A DNA stretch of 64,000 bases, from NCBI RefSeq assembly GCF_032380675.1, contig NZ_JAWDIX010000001.1:310001-374000 (forward strand). Direction: 5' to 3'. Shown here piece by piece: positions 22,123-30,038 of the stretch (position 1 is its first letter; each line of letters starts with the position of its first letter). The translations under genes were made by a program, and so were the position numbers. The stretch is from Anaerolentibacter hominis (GTDB lineage Bacteria > Bacillota > Clostridia > Lachnospirales > Lachnospiraceae). Below the pieces are notes generated by a model. That model did not search any database, was not told the DNA's origin, and saw only the letters and a list, made by a program, of their open reading frames with translations.

Positions 22123-22647
22123 ATGAATCTGGCAGAAACTCTAAAAGCTTTGCGGCTGGAAAAAGGCCTCACCCAACGTAAATTATCAGAAGAAACGGGC
22201 TTATCTGTTTACTCTATCAACAGCTATGAAACGGGCCGAAGGGAACCAAACTCCAGGGCGCTTGCCGTACTGGAGCGCTATTTTCAGGTAAGCGGAGACT
22301 TTCTACTGGGCAATTGCCCGGAACGAACCGCGGCGGAGTACTTGGCAGCCCTTCCAGAGAAAAAGAAAGAGCTGATCAGTTTGTTTAATCAATTTTTGGA
22401 GGAGAACAGTAATAATCCTGCTGAACGGCAGCGGATGGCCACTACCATACTCAATGGAGTCATGGGATTAATGCCGGATGGTCTGCCGGAGTCGGAGAAA
22501 AGAGAAAACTATTCGCCCAATGAAATATTGATTATCCTGTCGGCAATTTGCAACCTGAATGCACAGGGCAGGGCAGAGCTGGCTAAAAGAGCTGGTGAAT
22601 TGGCTCAGCTGTCGCAATATCAGAGACAGCAGGATGAGATTTCCTGA
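22123..22647 (+). CDS. XRE family regulator with C-terminal helical domain
   Basis: A 174-residue regulator. Residues 4-60 form a clear HTH-3 domain (LRLEKGLTQRKLSEETGLS, then YETGRREPNS), followed by about 110 residues of helical sequence with no recognised domain, perhaps for oligomerisation or ligand sensing. Start ATG 22123 follows TGGAGTGATGGT. The promoter contains repeated GTAC-N4-GTAC dyads, suggesting autoregulation and cross-control of the divergent small XRE gene. It ends in a 17-bp-stem terminator, so it is monocistronic. Confidence 0.88.
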   Translation: MNLAETLKALRLEKGLTQRKLSEETGLSVYSINSYETGRREPNSRALAVLERYFQVSGDFLLGNCPERTAAEYLAALPEKKKELISLFNQFLEENSNNPAERQRMATTILNGVMGLMPDGLPESEKRENYSPNEILIILSAICNLNAQGRAELAKRAGELAQLSQYQRQQDEIS

Positions 22648-22657
22648 ATCTGCATTT

Positions 22658-22696
22658 CAAAGAAAAACGGACCAATTGATGGTCCGTTTTTCTTTG
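22658..22696. terminator. Strong bidirectional terminator
   Basis: Perfect 17-bp stem (22658-22674 with 22680-22696), 5-nt loop, with A-run and T-run inside the arms. It separates the XRE gene from the convergent nitroreductase gene. Confidence 0.92.
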
Positions 22697-22750
22697 TCTG
22701 CCATTTTATATTTTTGTTTTATAACGGAAGAGTAGCGATGAAAGCATATA

Positions 22751-23275
22751 TCAGAAGGTCTCATAGTGAAGTTTGGACGGATTTGGAACCGGATCGGAAT
22801 AAGGTTCTTTTGTCTCTGCAGGGTAGCCCACGGTGACTGCGCAGAGAATGCCGTAGCGGTCCGGTATATTCAGAAGTTTTCTGATTGCGTCCTCCGAGGG
22901 CGCTGTACCGCTGCTTCTGAGACGCATCTGAATCCAGCAGGAGCCCAGACCGAGATCGGCGGCTTCTTCCTGCAGTATCGTGGAGACAATGGCGCAATCC
23001 TCAATCCACACATCGCTTTTTTCCTTATCCCCTAATATGACGAAAACGAGTGGAGCCGTATCCATGGCAGCTGTTGATGTAGCCTTGCATAAAGCAAGCT
23101 GCCGGATCAGCTCTCGATTCTGCAGGATAACCAGCTCACAGGATTTTAGATTCTTGCCGCTGGGAGCAATCTCCCATGCCTTTAACAGCTGGGCAATCTT
23201 TTCCTGCTCTACCTTCTGGTCCTGATATTTTCTGATACTTCTTCTTTGTTTTAATAATTCCAGTAATTGGCTCAT
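22751..23275 (-). CDS. Nitroreductase family FMN oxidoreductase
   Basis: A 174-residue FMN-dependent reductase of the nitroreductase superfamily. The N-terminal phosphate-binding RRSIRKY (11-17), APSGKNLKSCE (37-47) and the later glycine-rich LGLGSCWIQMR (near 108) are the usual FMN contacts. It probably reduces quinones, flavins or nitro compounds with NAD(P)H; the substrate cannot be named. Monocistronic on the minus strand. Confidence 0.9.
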   Translation of the reverse strand: MSQLLELLKQRRSIRKYQDQKVEQEKIAQLLKAWEIAPSGKNLKSCELVILQNRELIRQLALCKATSTAAMDTAPLVFVILGDKEKSDVWIEDCAIVSTILQEEAADLGLGSCWIQMRLRSSGTAPSEDAIRKLLNIPDRYGILCAVTVGYPAETKEPYSDPVPNPSKLHYETF

Positions 23276-23465
23276 ATCGGATTCCTTTCTATTGCCTGTA
23301 TCGTGGCGGTAGCCCCGCTTTTTGTGGCATGCTATAATTATACCATAACCTATATAAACGCAATAAAAAATTTCTGTTCAGCATGTTTATAAATTCTTGA
23401 GAATTTAGCTGTAAGCTGAAAGATAACGAATCAGGGAGCATGGAAGGAAAGGTATAGGTACGAGA

Positions 23466-24140
23466 ATGCAGGAATGTATATTGATTGTAGATGATGAACC
23501 GGATGTTATTGCATTGTTAAAAGACTATTTTGAGTGGAACGGCTATCGTATCCTGACCGCGGCGGATGGTGAAGAAGCGGTAAAACAGGCGGGAAAGCAG
23601 CCGGACCTGATTTTGCTGGACGTTAATATGCCTGGCTGGGACGGATTGACGGTGTGCAGAAAAATCAGGGATTATGTATCCTGTCCGATCCTGTTTCTCA
23701 CAGCAAAAATAGAGGATTCAGATAAAATAAAGGGATTTGCCTCAGGCGGGGATGATTATATTCTGAAACCGTTCAGCATTGAGGAACTTGGGGCCAGAGT
23801 AGCGGCGCACATCAGGCGGGAGAGAAGACAGGCGGTTAAAAACCGGATACACTTTGAGGGAGAGCTGGTGATCGATTATACCTCACGGGAGGTGAGGTAT
23901 AAGGACTGTGTTATTGGGCTTGCTCCGAAAGAATTTGAAATTGTAGAACTGCTGTCGGTCAACCGGGGGCAGATATTTGACAAGGAACGAATCTACGAAA
24001 CGCTGTGGGGCTATGACAGTGAAGGGGAGGCGTCTGTGGTAGTAGAACATATCAGGCGGATTCGGGCAAAGTTTACGGCGGCGGGCGCAAATAATTATAT
24101 TGAAACAGTCTGGGGAGTGGGATATAAGTGGGTAAAGTAA
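23466..24140 (+). CDS. OmpR-family response regulator
   Basis: A 224-residue response regulator with receiver domain (DDE near 9-11, phospho-acceptor Asp52 in LLDVNMPGWDG, Lys in LKPFSIEEL) and a winged-helix output domain (about 125-222, ending VWGVGYKWVK). It overlaps the sensor kinase gene by 13 bp, and an ABC exporter follows. Upstream, AAATTC / GAATTT with a 4-bp spacer (23391-23406) is a possible binding dyad. The five-gene order regulator, kinase, ATPase and two permeases is typical of peptide or antimicrobial-response modules. Confidence 0.94.
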   Translation: MQECILIVDDEPDVIALLKDYFEWNGYRILTAADGEEAVKQAGKQPDLILLDVNMPGWDGLTVCRKIRDYVSCPILFLTAKIEDSDKIKGFASGGDDYILKPFSIEELGARVAAHIRRERRQAVKNRIHFEGELVIDYTSREVRYKDCVIGLAPKEFEIVELLSVNRGQIFDKERIYETLWGYDSEGEASVVVEHIRRIRAKFTAAGANNYIETVWGVGYKWVK

Positions 24141-25321
24141 AGAAATGGTTTAAAAACATGTCTGTTAAGGGGACTTTTGTGGTCTATGTGCTGGGTTTTC
24201 TGCTGCTGGCGGCCGGATTGTCGCTGGTAACCCTGAGATATTGCGATAATGTTTCAAAACACATTTTATATAAGTATGAGGATCAGAACAGCGGGCTGAT
24301 TCTGGACGGCACGCTCCGTATCTATGTGAACAGACAGGAGCCGGAGAAAAGCTTTACTGTCCGCGACCGGTTTCTGTACCGTCTTTCCCAGACCTGTATG
24401 TTTCTGTCTGTTCCCTTCTGGTTCTTTCTGTGTACGTTAACCGCAGGCCTGCTGTTTTATAAAAACAAGCTTAAAAAACCGTTTCAGCTGCTGAATGACG
24501 CTTCGGAAAAGATCGCAAAGCAGGAGCTGGATTTCAGTATCGAGTATGAGAGGGAAGATGAACTGGGCAGGCTATGCCGTTCTTTTGAGCATATGCGGGC
24601 TTCGCTGGAAGAAAATTACCGGGATATGTGGCGCAGGGTGGAAGAGAGAAAACAGCTGAACGCGGCATTTTCCCACGATCTTCGGACTCCCCTTACTGTC
24701 CTGCGGGGCTATGGTGACTTCCTTATGAAGTATCTGCCGGAAGAAGAACTGGACAGAGAAAAACTGACCTCGGTGGTTGCTACGATGGGCAGCCATATCA
24801 AGCGGCTGGAACGCTATACAGATACGATGAATTCGGTGCAGCGGCTGGAAGAGATTACACCGGTATATGAGTGGATATCCATTGAAACATTAAAAGATAA
24901 AGTTATAGATACAGTATCAATGCTGGCAGAAAATAAAGCGACGGATTTTTGCTGGAAGTTTGAGAGCGGCCAGGAGTTGAATATTGATGTGGAAATTGTG
25001 CTCCAGGTATTTGAAAACATATTGGCCAACAGCGTACGTTTTGCAGACAGGAGAATCTGGATACGGGCAGAATGGACAGAGGGTGAATTCAGGCTGACTG
25101 TGGAGGATGACGGGACCGGGTTTACACCAGATGGCCTTCGCAGGGCCCAGGAACCATTTTACAGCAGCAACCATGAAACGGAGAATCACTCCGGCATGGG
25201 ACTGTATATTTGCCGGATTATGGTACAAAAGCTTGGAGGGAGCCTGAGCGTTGCGAACACTTCCCAAGGCGGAGCTTCTGTTTGTGCTGCCTTTGCCTGC
25301 AAGATCAGGGATTTGAGCTGA
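24128..25321 (+). CDS. Sensor histidine kinase
   Basis: A 397-residue membrane kinase. Two membrane helices (about 14-35 and 92-115) enclose a short external segment of about 55 residues; a HAMP-like linker (115-165), the HisKA box FSHDLRTPLTVL with His183 and a HATPase domain (DDGTGF, GMGLYI) follow. It starts at GTG 24128 inside the regulator gene; ATG 24158 is an alternative. It probably senses the membrane or the adjacent transporter rather than a soluble ligand, as the external part is small. Confidence 0.92.
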   Translation: MGKVKKWFKNMSVKGTFVVYVLGFLLLAAGLSLVTLRYCDNVSKHILYKYEDQNSGLILDGTLRIYVNRQEPEKSFTVRDRFLYRLSQTCMFLSVPFWFFLCTLTAGLLFYKNKLKKPFQLLNDASEKIAKQELDFSIEYEREDELGRLCRSFEHMRASLEENYRDMWRRVEERKQLNAAFSHDLRTPLTVLRGYGDFLMKYLPEEELDREKLTSVVATMGSHIKRLERYTDTMNSVQRLEEITPVYEWISIETLKDKVIDTVSMLAENKATDFCWKFESGQELNIDVEIVLQVFENILANSVRFADRRIWIRAEWTEGEFRLTVEDDGTGFTPDGLRRAQEPFYSSNHETENHSGMGLYICRIMVQKLGGSLSVANTSQGGASVCAAFACKIRDLS

Positions 25322-25425
25322 TTTTCACATTTCTGCGGACTGTTGTTAAAATATTGATTTTTGCAGGCTATGATCATCTTGTGAGCCGGAAGAAAGCCGG
25401 CCGCAGAGAGGATGGTGGTACTGCA

Positions 25426-26331
25426 ATGGAGGAGGATCGCATTATAATTCAGCACGTAAGTAAATATTATGGGAAAAAACAGGTGCTGTATGATTTAAAT
25501 TTGACGATAGAAAAAGGAATGTTCGGGCTGTTGGGCCGAAACGGCGCCGGGAAGAGTACGCTGATGAAGCTGCTTGCTTCTCTCCTGAATAAGCAGGAAG
25601 GGAAAATAACTGTCTGCGGCGTGCCGATTGAACATTCCGGGGAAGTCCGCCGGATTATCGGCTATCTGCCCCAGGACTTCAATGTCTATCCTTCCATGAG
25701 GGCGGAGGAAGCAATGGACTATCTGGGCGTATTATCCGGGCTTAGCCGGAGCTGCCGGAGGAAGAGAACGGACGAACTGCTGGAACGGGTGAACCTTCAG
25801 AATGAACGGCGAAAAAAAGTGAAATCTCTGTCCGGAGGGATGAGACAGAGACTGGGAATTGCCCAGGCACTGCTCAATGATCCAAAAGTATTAATCGTGG
25901 ATGAACCTACCGCCGGACTGGACCCGGAAGAAAGAATCCGATTCCGGAATCTGCTCTGTGAGGTGGCAAAGGAGAGGATTGTCCTGCTTTCCACCCATAT
26001 TGTTGGTGATATTGAGGCGGCCTGTGATAAAATAGCCATTCTGAACGAAGGGCATCTGCTTTATGACGGGACCGTGGAGAAGCTAAAGCAAAAAGTGGAA
26101 GGGAAAATATACAGGACCGAAGTCGTGACAGCTGAGGCGGACAAAATCAGGACAGAGTATATCGTTACCGGTATGGTAAGAAAAGGAGAAATGTGCAGTG
26201 TCCGGTTTTTGTCGGATCGGCCTGGCTTGCCGGGGGCAGCAGCGTGTATCCCCAATGTGGAAGACGCCTATATGTACTGCCTGGCTTCTTCCGGCCCGTC
26301 CGGCGGTATGACTGGGGGTGAAGTGAAATGA
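25426..26331 (+). CDS. ABC transporter ATP-binding protein
   Basis: A 301-residue ABC ATPase of the ABC-2 exporter class. Walker A GRNGAGKST, signature LSGGMRQRLGIAQ, Walker B VLIVDEPTAGLDP and the switch histidine in LLSTHIV are all present. Start ATG 25426 is selected because the fold begins there; the frame is open further upstream into the kinase gene. The stop overlaps the permease start (ATGA). It should power the two permeases that follow. Confidence 0.94.
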   Translation: MEEDRIIIQHVSKYYGKKQVLYDLNLTIEKGMFGLLGRNGAGKSTLMKLLASLLNKQEGKITVCGVPIEHSGEVRRIIGYLPQDFNVYPSMRAEEAMDYLGVLSGLSRSCRRKRTDELLERVNLQNERRKKVKSLSGGMRQRLGIAQALLNDPKVLIVDEPTAGLDPEERIRFRNLLCEVAKERIVLLSTHIVGDIEAACDKIAILNEGHLLYDGTVEKLKQKVEGKIYRTEVVTAEADKIRTEYIVTGMVRKGEMCSVRFLSDRPGLPGAAACIPNVEDAYMYCLASSGPSGGMTGGEVK

Positions 26332-27734
26332 AAGCCCTCTTTGGAAAAGAATGGAGCAAGACAGTAAAGAGCTTAATATTCCTTCTTTCGGTCTCCGCAA
26401 TCTGTATTTTTATCTGGAGTCAGGCCTTTACCCCCGTGGATATAACCAAGGCGGAAAAGCCTGTTCCGGGCGGAAATTACGGGATGAAAACGGCAGATGT
26501 ACCGGAGCTTATTATGCCCCGTGCAGTACGGTCACTGGCCGGCGAGTTTCTGGAGAATGATTACACGGCATATCCGATTGGATTTATAAGACATGTCCGA
26601 TTAAAAGAGGAAAAACGGCTCAGGATGGCGGACATTCTTGGGCAGCTGACGCAGACTGCGGCAGCCGAATGGATGGATATGGCAGAAACGGAAACGTCCG
26701 TGGATGGCCAGCCCGCCGGCAATGGACAGATAACAATTGACGGTTCGGATATGATTCTTTCCGATGAGGAGGGCAGCGGCGGAGCCTTTTCCATCCAGAT
26801 GCCGGAGACGGACCAGATGCCGGAGACGGACCAGATGCCGGAGACGGACCGGATGCCAAAAGACGGAGATAAACAGGAGACAGAAGATATCTATTCGTTA
26901 AAGGAGGGCCTTGCCTACGACCGGTTTTGCGAATTGATGGAGCAGGCGGATGAACTGATCGGAGGCGGTTCTTCTTATGGAGAAATATACCGGCAAGGTG
27001 ATTTCGGACAGATTCCCGCCACGTATGAGGATGCGGTGAAAACATATGAAGGTTTCGTCACTGAGGACCGCATTACGGGAGGATATGCAAGACTTTTCTG
27101 CGATTACCTGGGGATTATCTGTGTGCTTTTACCCGCGTTTGCGGCAGTGGCTTTGTGCCTGAAGGATAAATGGTCCGGCACCAGAGATTTGATTTATGTC
27201 CGAAGAACTTCCTCGGCACGAATCATCATCACCAGGTATCTGGCTATAGTCGCGGCATTTATGGCGGTTGTTCTGCTGCTGTCTGCAATCCGTATGGGCC
27301 AGGTGGCAACGGCTTATTCAGGCCGGGAACTGGATTATCTGGCATTTCTGAAATATCCTCTGGGATGGGTGCTGCCTTCCGTCATGATATCGGTTTCGGT
27401 GGGAATGTTTTTGACCGAGCTTACCGATACTCCGATTGGAATTGCTGCCATCAGCATCTGGTGGTTTCTGGATATCAACTGGGGGATACGGACGATCAGC
27501 GGAGGATATGATTGGACCAGTCTGATTCCAAGGCATAACAGTCTGACGAATACCTGGTTTTATAAAGAAAACTTTCAGCAGCTGGTACAGAACCGATGCT
27601 TCTATGCAGGGTTGGCCCTGGTGCTTCTGGCCGCCGCTATATTTATTTATGAAAAGAAGAGGAAGGGAGGCCTGAGAGGATTTGGACAGATGGGAAATGT
27701 ATTTCGACATCATAAAAATAAACTTCAGGCGTAA
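26328..27734 (+). CDS. ABC-2 type permease with large external domain
   Basis: A 468-residue membrane protein. One helix (about 15-33) is followed by roughly 220 external residues and then about five helices (260-455). The external part is acidic and includes a short tandem repeat of MPETDQ (three and a third copies). It partners the upstream ATPase. The long first external loop, as in BcrB/FtsX-like exporters, may present a sensor surface to the kinase. The gene overlaps the next permease by 53 bp. Confidence 0.85.
   Translation: MKALFGKEWSKTVKSLIFLLSVSAICIFIWSQAFTPVDITKAEKPVPGGNYGMKTADVPELIMPRAVRSLAGEFLENDYTAYPIGFIRHVRLKEEKRLRMADILGQLTQTAAAEWMDMAETETSVDGQPAGNGQITIDGSDMILSDEEGSGGAFSIQMPETDQMPETDQMPETDRMPKDGDKQETEDIYSLKEGLAYDRFCELMEQADELIGGGSSYGEIYRQGDFGQIPATYEDAVKTYEGFVTEDRITGGYARLFCDYLGIICVLLPAFAAVALCLKDKWSGTRDLIYVRRTSSARIIITRYLAIVAAFMAVVLLLSAIRMGQVATAYSGRELDYLAFLKYPLGWVLPSVMISVSVGMFLTELTDTPIGIAAISIWWFLDINWGIRTISGGYDWTSLIPRHNSLTNTWFYKENFQQLVQNRCFYAGLALVLLAAAIFIYEKKRKGGLRGFGQMGNVFRHHKNKLQA
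26799..26857 (+). repeat. 18-bp tandem repeat inside the permease gene
   Basis: Units 26799-26816, 26817-26834 and 26835-26852 are near identical and a partial fourth follows. Each encodes MPETDQ. Being a multiple of three, copy changes keep the frame. Confidence 0.95.
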
Positions 27735-28311
27735 CTTTCTGCCTTCTCTCATTATGGGGGTGCTGCTGCTTCTTTTTATACCGTTTCTCTTCGGCATTAC
27801 GGAACTGGACACAAGAGAAGCGGCAATGCCTCTGGAACTTATGGTATCCCTGTGCGGAATACTGATGATGACCACTGTTTTTTATCCCGAACAGAAAGTC
27901 AATGTAAAAGACCTGGCGGAATCCAAATGGATTGACCATCTTCTTGTATGCAAGCTCAGACTGGGATATTCAGCTGGTACGGTATTTTTGTTCACAGGAT
28001 GCTTTACAGCGGTGATGAAGGCCTTCGGAAGCCAGGTCACATTGGAGCATTTTCTGGGTACCGCCGCAACCGCATTTTTTTTAGGATCTCTTGGCGCTTT
28101 TGCCTGTGGACTGAGCGGAAATATTGCCATCGGCTATATGGTTCCGCTGGTCTATTATTTGATCAACTATTCCAGCAGAGCTATGGGGAAGTTTTATTTG
28201 TTTTCCATGCAGATGGGAAGCACGGAAGAAAAGCTGTGGCTGGCCGCGGCCGGTATTGTACTGCTGTTTCTGCTGTTTGGGATAAAACGAATACAGATGC
28301 GTATCCGATAG
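27682..28311 (+). CDS. Second ABC exporter membrane subunit
   Basis: A 209-residue polytopic protein with about six membrane helices and a basic end (IKRIQMRIR). No named family is recognised, but its position after the ATPase and permease and its overlap of 53 bp with the latter show that it belongs to the same exporter. TTG 27682 has GAGAGGA just upstream; ATG 27697 is the alternative start. Confidence 0.75.
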   Translation: MDRWEMYFDIIKINFRRNFLPSLIMGVLLLLFIPFLFGITELDTREAAMPLELMVSLCGILMMTTVFYPEQKVNVKDLAESKWIDHLLVCKLRLGYSAGTVFLFTGCFTAVMKAFGSQVTLEHFLGTAATAFFLGSLGAFACGLSGNIAIGYMVPLVYYLINYSSRAMGKFYLFSMQMGSTEEKLWLAAAGIVLLFLLFGIKRIQMRIR

Positions 28312-28325
28312 AGGATACCAGCACA

Positions 28326-28362
28326 AAAAGAGAGGACCGCCATTCCGGCGGTCCTCTCTTTT
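28326..28362. terminator. Terminator of the exporter operon
   Basis: AAAAGAGAGGACCGCC (28326-28341) pairs with its complement at 28347-28362 around a 5-nt loop; U-tail TTTT is part of the stem. The family-2 repeat begins immediately after. Confidence 0.88.
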
Positions 28363-28493
28363 ACATAGGAAAGTTCTCCAAACTTTCCTATGTAAGAAAA
28401 AATCCTCCGGGGGATCGCACTGCGGCGGAAAGGAATTGTGTTGCCAGAGCAACCCGCCGCAGGCGGAGAATCCCGCTTGCGGGATTCTTTGTT
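28361..28493 (+). repeat. Dispersed structured repeat, family 2, copy 1
   Basis: 133 bp matching 54573-54705 without gaps (15 differences by my count, about 89 percent). Hairpins: a perfect 15-bp stem at 28361-28395, a GTTGC/GCAAC hairpin near 28440 nested in a longer CTGCGGC/GCCGCAG stem, and GAATCCCGC/GCGGGATTC near 28470-28488. It lies between two convergent gene ends. No frame, no known RNA family recognised. Confidence 0.88.
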
Positions 28494-28495
28494 CA

Positions 28496-29704
28496 TCATG
28501 AAAACAGAATATTGCTTATATCGTTCATAACCAGTATGCCGGCACCCAGAAGGGACGGATCGGTCTTGGATGTAGAGAGCCGTATCGTGAGATGATCGTA
28601 AATCTCCGGATGGACATGCTCGCTGACATATTTTTTGACAATGCCGAGCAGCCGTTCCCCGCCCCCAAATGTGACCATCTCGTCGCCGAAAATAATGAAA
28701 TCCGGGTTGTAGGTATAAATAATGTTGACGACGCCTACTGCCAGATACCGGATCGTGCTGTCGAAAACCGTACAGGCAAGGGGGTCACCCATTTTCAATT
28801 GCTGAAAAAATTCTTTCAGTGTGGAATCGGGAGTCAGAGAGGTGGCCCTATATTCTCCGGCCTGGCTGTGCACCTGCTTTAACAGTGCATCGGTGGATGC
28901 ATACAGTTCCAGACATCCACGGTTGCCGCATTTGCACGGTTCGCCGTCGATGCATACAGTTGTGTGGCCGATTTCGCCCGCCAGACCCTGGGAACCGTTC
29001 AGAAGACGCCCGTCGGATACCACACCGGCTCCTATTCCTTTGGACGTTGTGACGTAGACTAGGGTCTGTCCATCCTGGATTTCCGGGTCCATCCACCACT
29101 CCGAAAGAGCGCCGATGTTGGCGTCATTCTGAGCGTAAGTAGGCAGATGAAACGCTTCATATATTATAGTTCTGATACGGATCGCCTCCCAGCCCGGGAG
29201 CTCGGTGATAACTCCAAGATACTCGCCGGAGGAATTATAGGGCCCTGGCAGAGAGATGCCGATTCCCAGAACCGGGGGATGATCCGCAATTTTGATTAAC
29301 CGTCCGATTGCATCCAGCATTCTGGCCATCGTATCCATGGGGGGCAGAGCGGGGTCAATATCCTCACTGTAGCTTTCGTAGAGTTTATTTTCCATATTAT
29401 AACGGCCTGCAGAAAAACCGCTGTTTGTGATCCTTACCTGAATAATATGGTAACGCTCCATGTTTAGGGATAAACCGATGGAACGGCGGCCGACTCTGCC
29501 GGATTCTTTGGGATATTCGTATACCAGTCCCTGCTCCAGGAGGACATTCACCAGATTGGAAATGGTGGTCTGGGTGAGACCGGTAATTCTGGAAAGATCA
29601 ATTCTCGTATCGGCCTGGTGCTTCCTCAAAGAATTAATAACCAGAGCCATATTCATTTTTTGTATGTCACTTTGATTCACTCCATGTCCAATTCGCGCAT
29701 TCAT
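28496..29704 (-). CDS. ROK family transcriptional repressor
   Basis: A 402-residue NagC/XylR-type repressor. Winged helix at about 20-75 (LSRITGLTQTTISNLVNVLL), then a ROK sugar-kinase-like domain with the zinc motif CKCGNRGCLE (near 270) and the glycine-rich GIGAGVVSDG. ROK repressors release DNA on binding a sugar or sugar phosphate. It is divergent from a ribose-type ABC transporter and a NagB-like isomerase, its likely targets; TTAATTAA palindromes in the shared region are candidate sites. Confidence 0.94.
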   Translation of the reverse strand: MNARIGHGVNQSDIQKMNMALVINSLRKHQADTRIDLSRITGLTQTTISNLVNVLLEQGLVYEYPKESGRVGRRSIGLSLNMERYHIIQVRITNSGFSAGRYNMENKLYESYSEDIDPALPPMDTMARMLDAIGRLIKIADHPPVLGIGISLPGPYNSSGEYLGVITELPGWEAIRIRTIIYEAFHLPTYAQNDANIGALSEWWMDPEIQDGQTLVYVTTSKGIGAGVVSDGRLLNGSQGLAGEIGHTTVCIDGEPCKCGNRGCLELYASTDALLKQVHSQAGEYRATSLTPDSTLKEFFQQLKMGDPLACTVFDSTIRYLAVGVVNIIYTYNPDFIIFGDEMVTFGGGERLLGIVKKYVSEHVHPEIYDHLTIRLSTSKTDPSLLGAGILVMNDISNILFS

Positions 29705-29838
29705 AGGACAGCCTCCTGCTTACCAGAACCGATCACTGGTTATTTGCTAAAATGATTTGATAAAGTATAGCACATTCTCCTGATTCTTACAAGAATAATG
29801 ATAGATGATTCAACCTTATATGCTCCATGGAGAGATAG

Positions 29839-29974
29839 TTAATTAATTGAGTTTATTAATTCAAAAGCGTGAAATAAGCATATAAATACAACAATTATGA
29901 AAATTCATAGGGGTATTGACAAATAAATAAGCACCTTCTATAATTTAATTAATTAAATCATTGGATTAATTAAT
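29839..29974. promoter_or_regulatory. ROK-type operator cluster
   Basis: TTAATTAA cores at 29839-29846, within the perfect 14-bp palindrome TTTAATTAATTAAA at 29944-29957, and at 29966-29973. The second starts at the last base of the -10 box and the third lies just downstream of it, positions that would block initiation. AT-rich palindromes of this kind are typical ROK (XylR/NagC) sites. The rest of the 29705-30038 interval shows nothing further. Confidence 0.7.
29916..29944 (+). promoter_or_regulatory. Consensus promoter of the sugar transport operon
   Basis: Perfect TTGACA (29916-29921), 17-bp spacer, perfect TATAAT (29939-29944). A full-consensus sigma-A promoter must be held down by repression, which fits the overlapping palindromes. 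Confidence 0.9.
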
Positions 29975-30038
29975 TCGGAAGAATATTATGATTTAGATGG
30001 TAAAGCGGGTTGATTAAATGAGAAATGGAGATGAGTCG

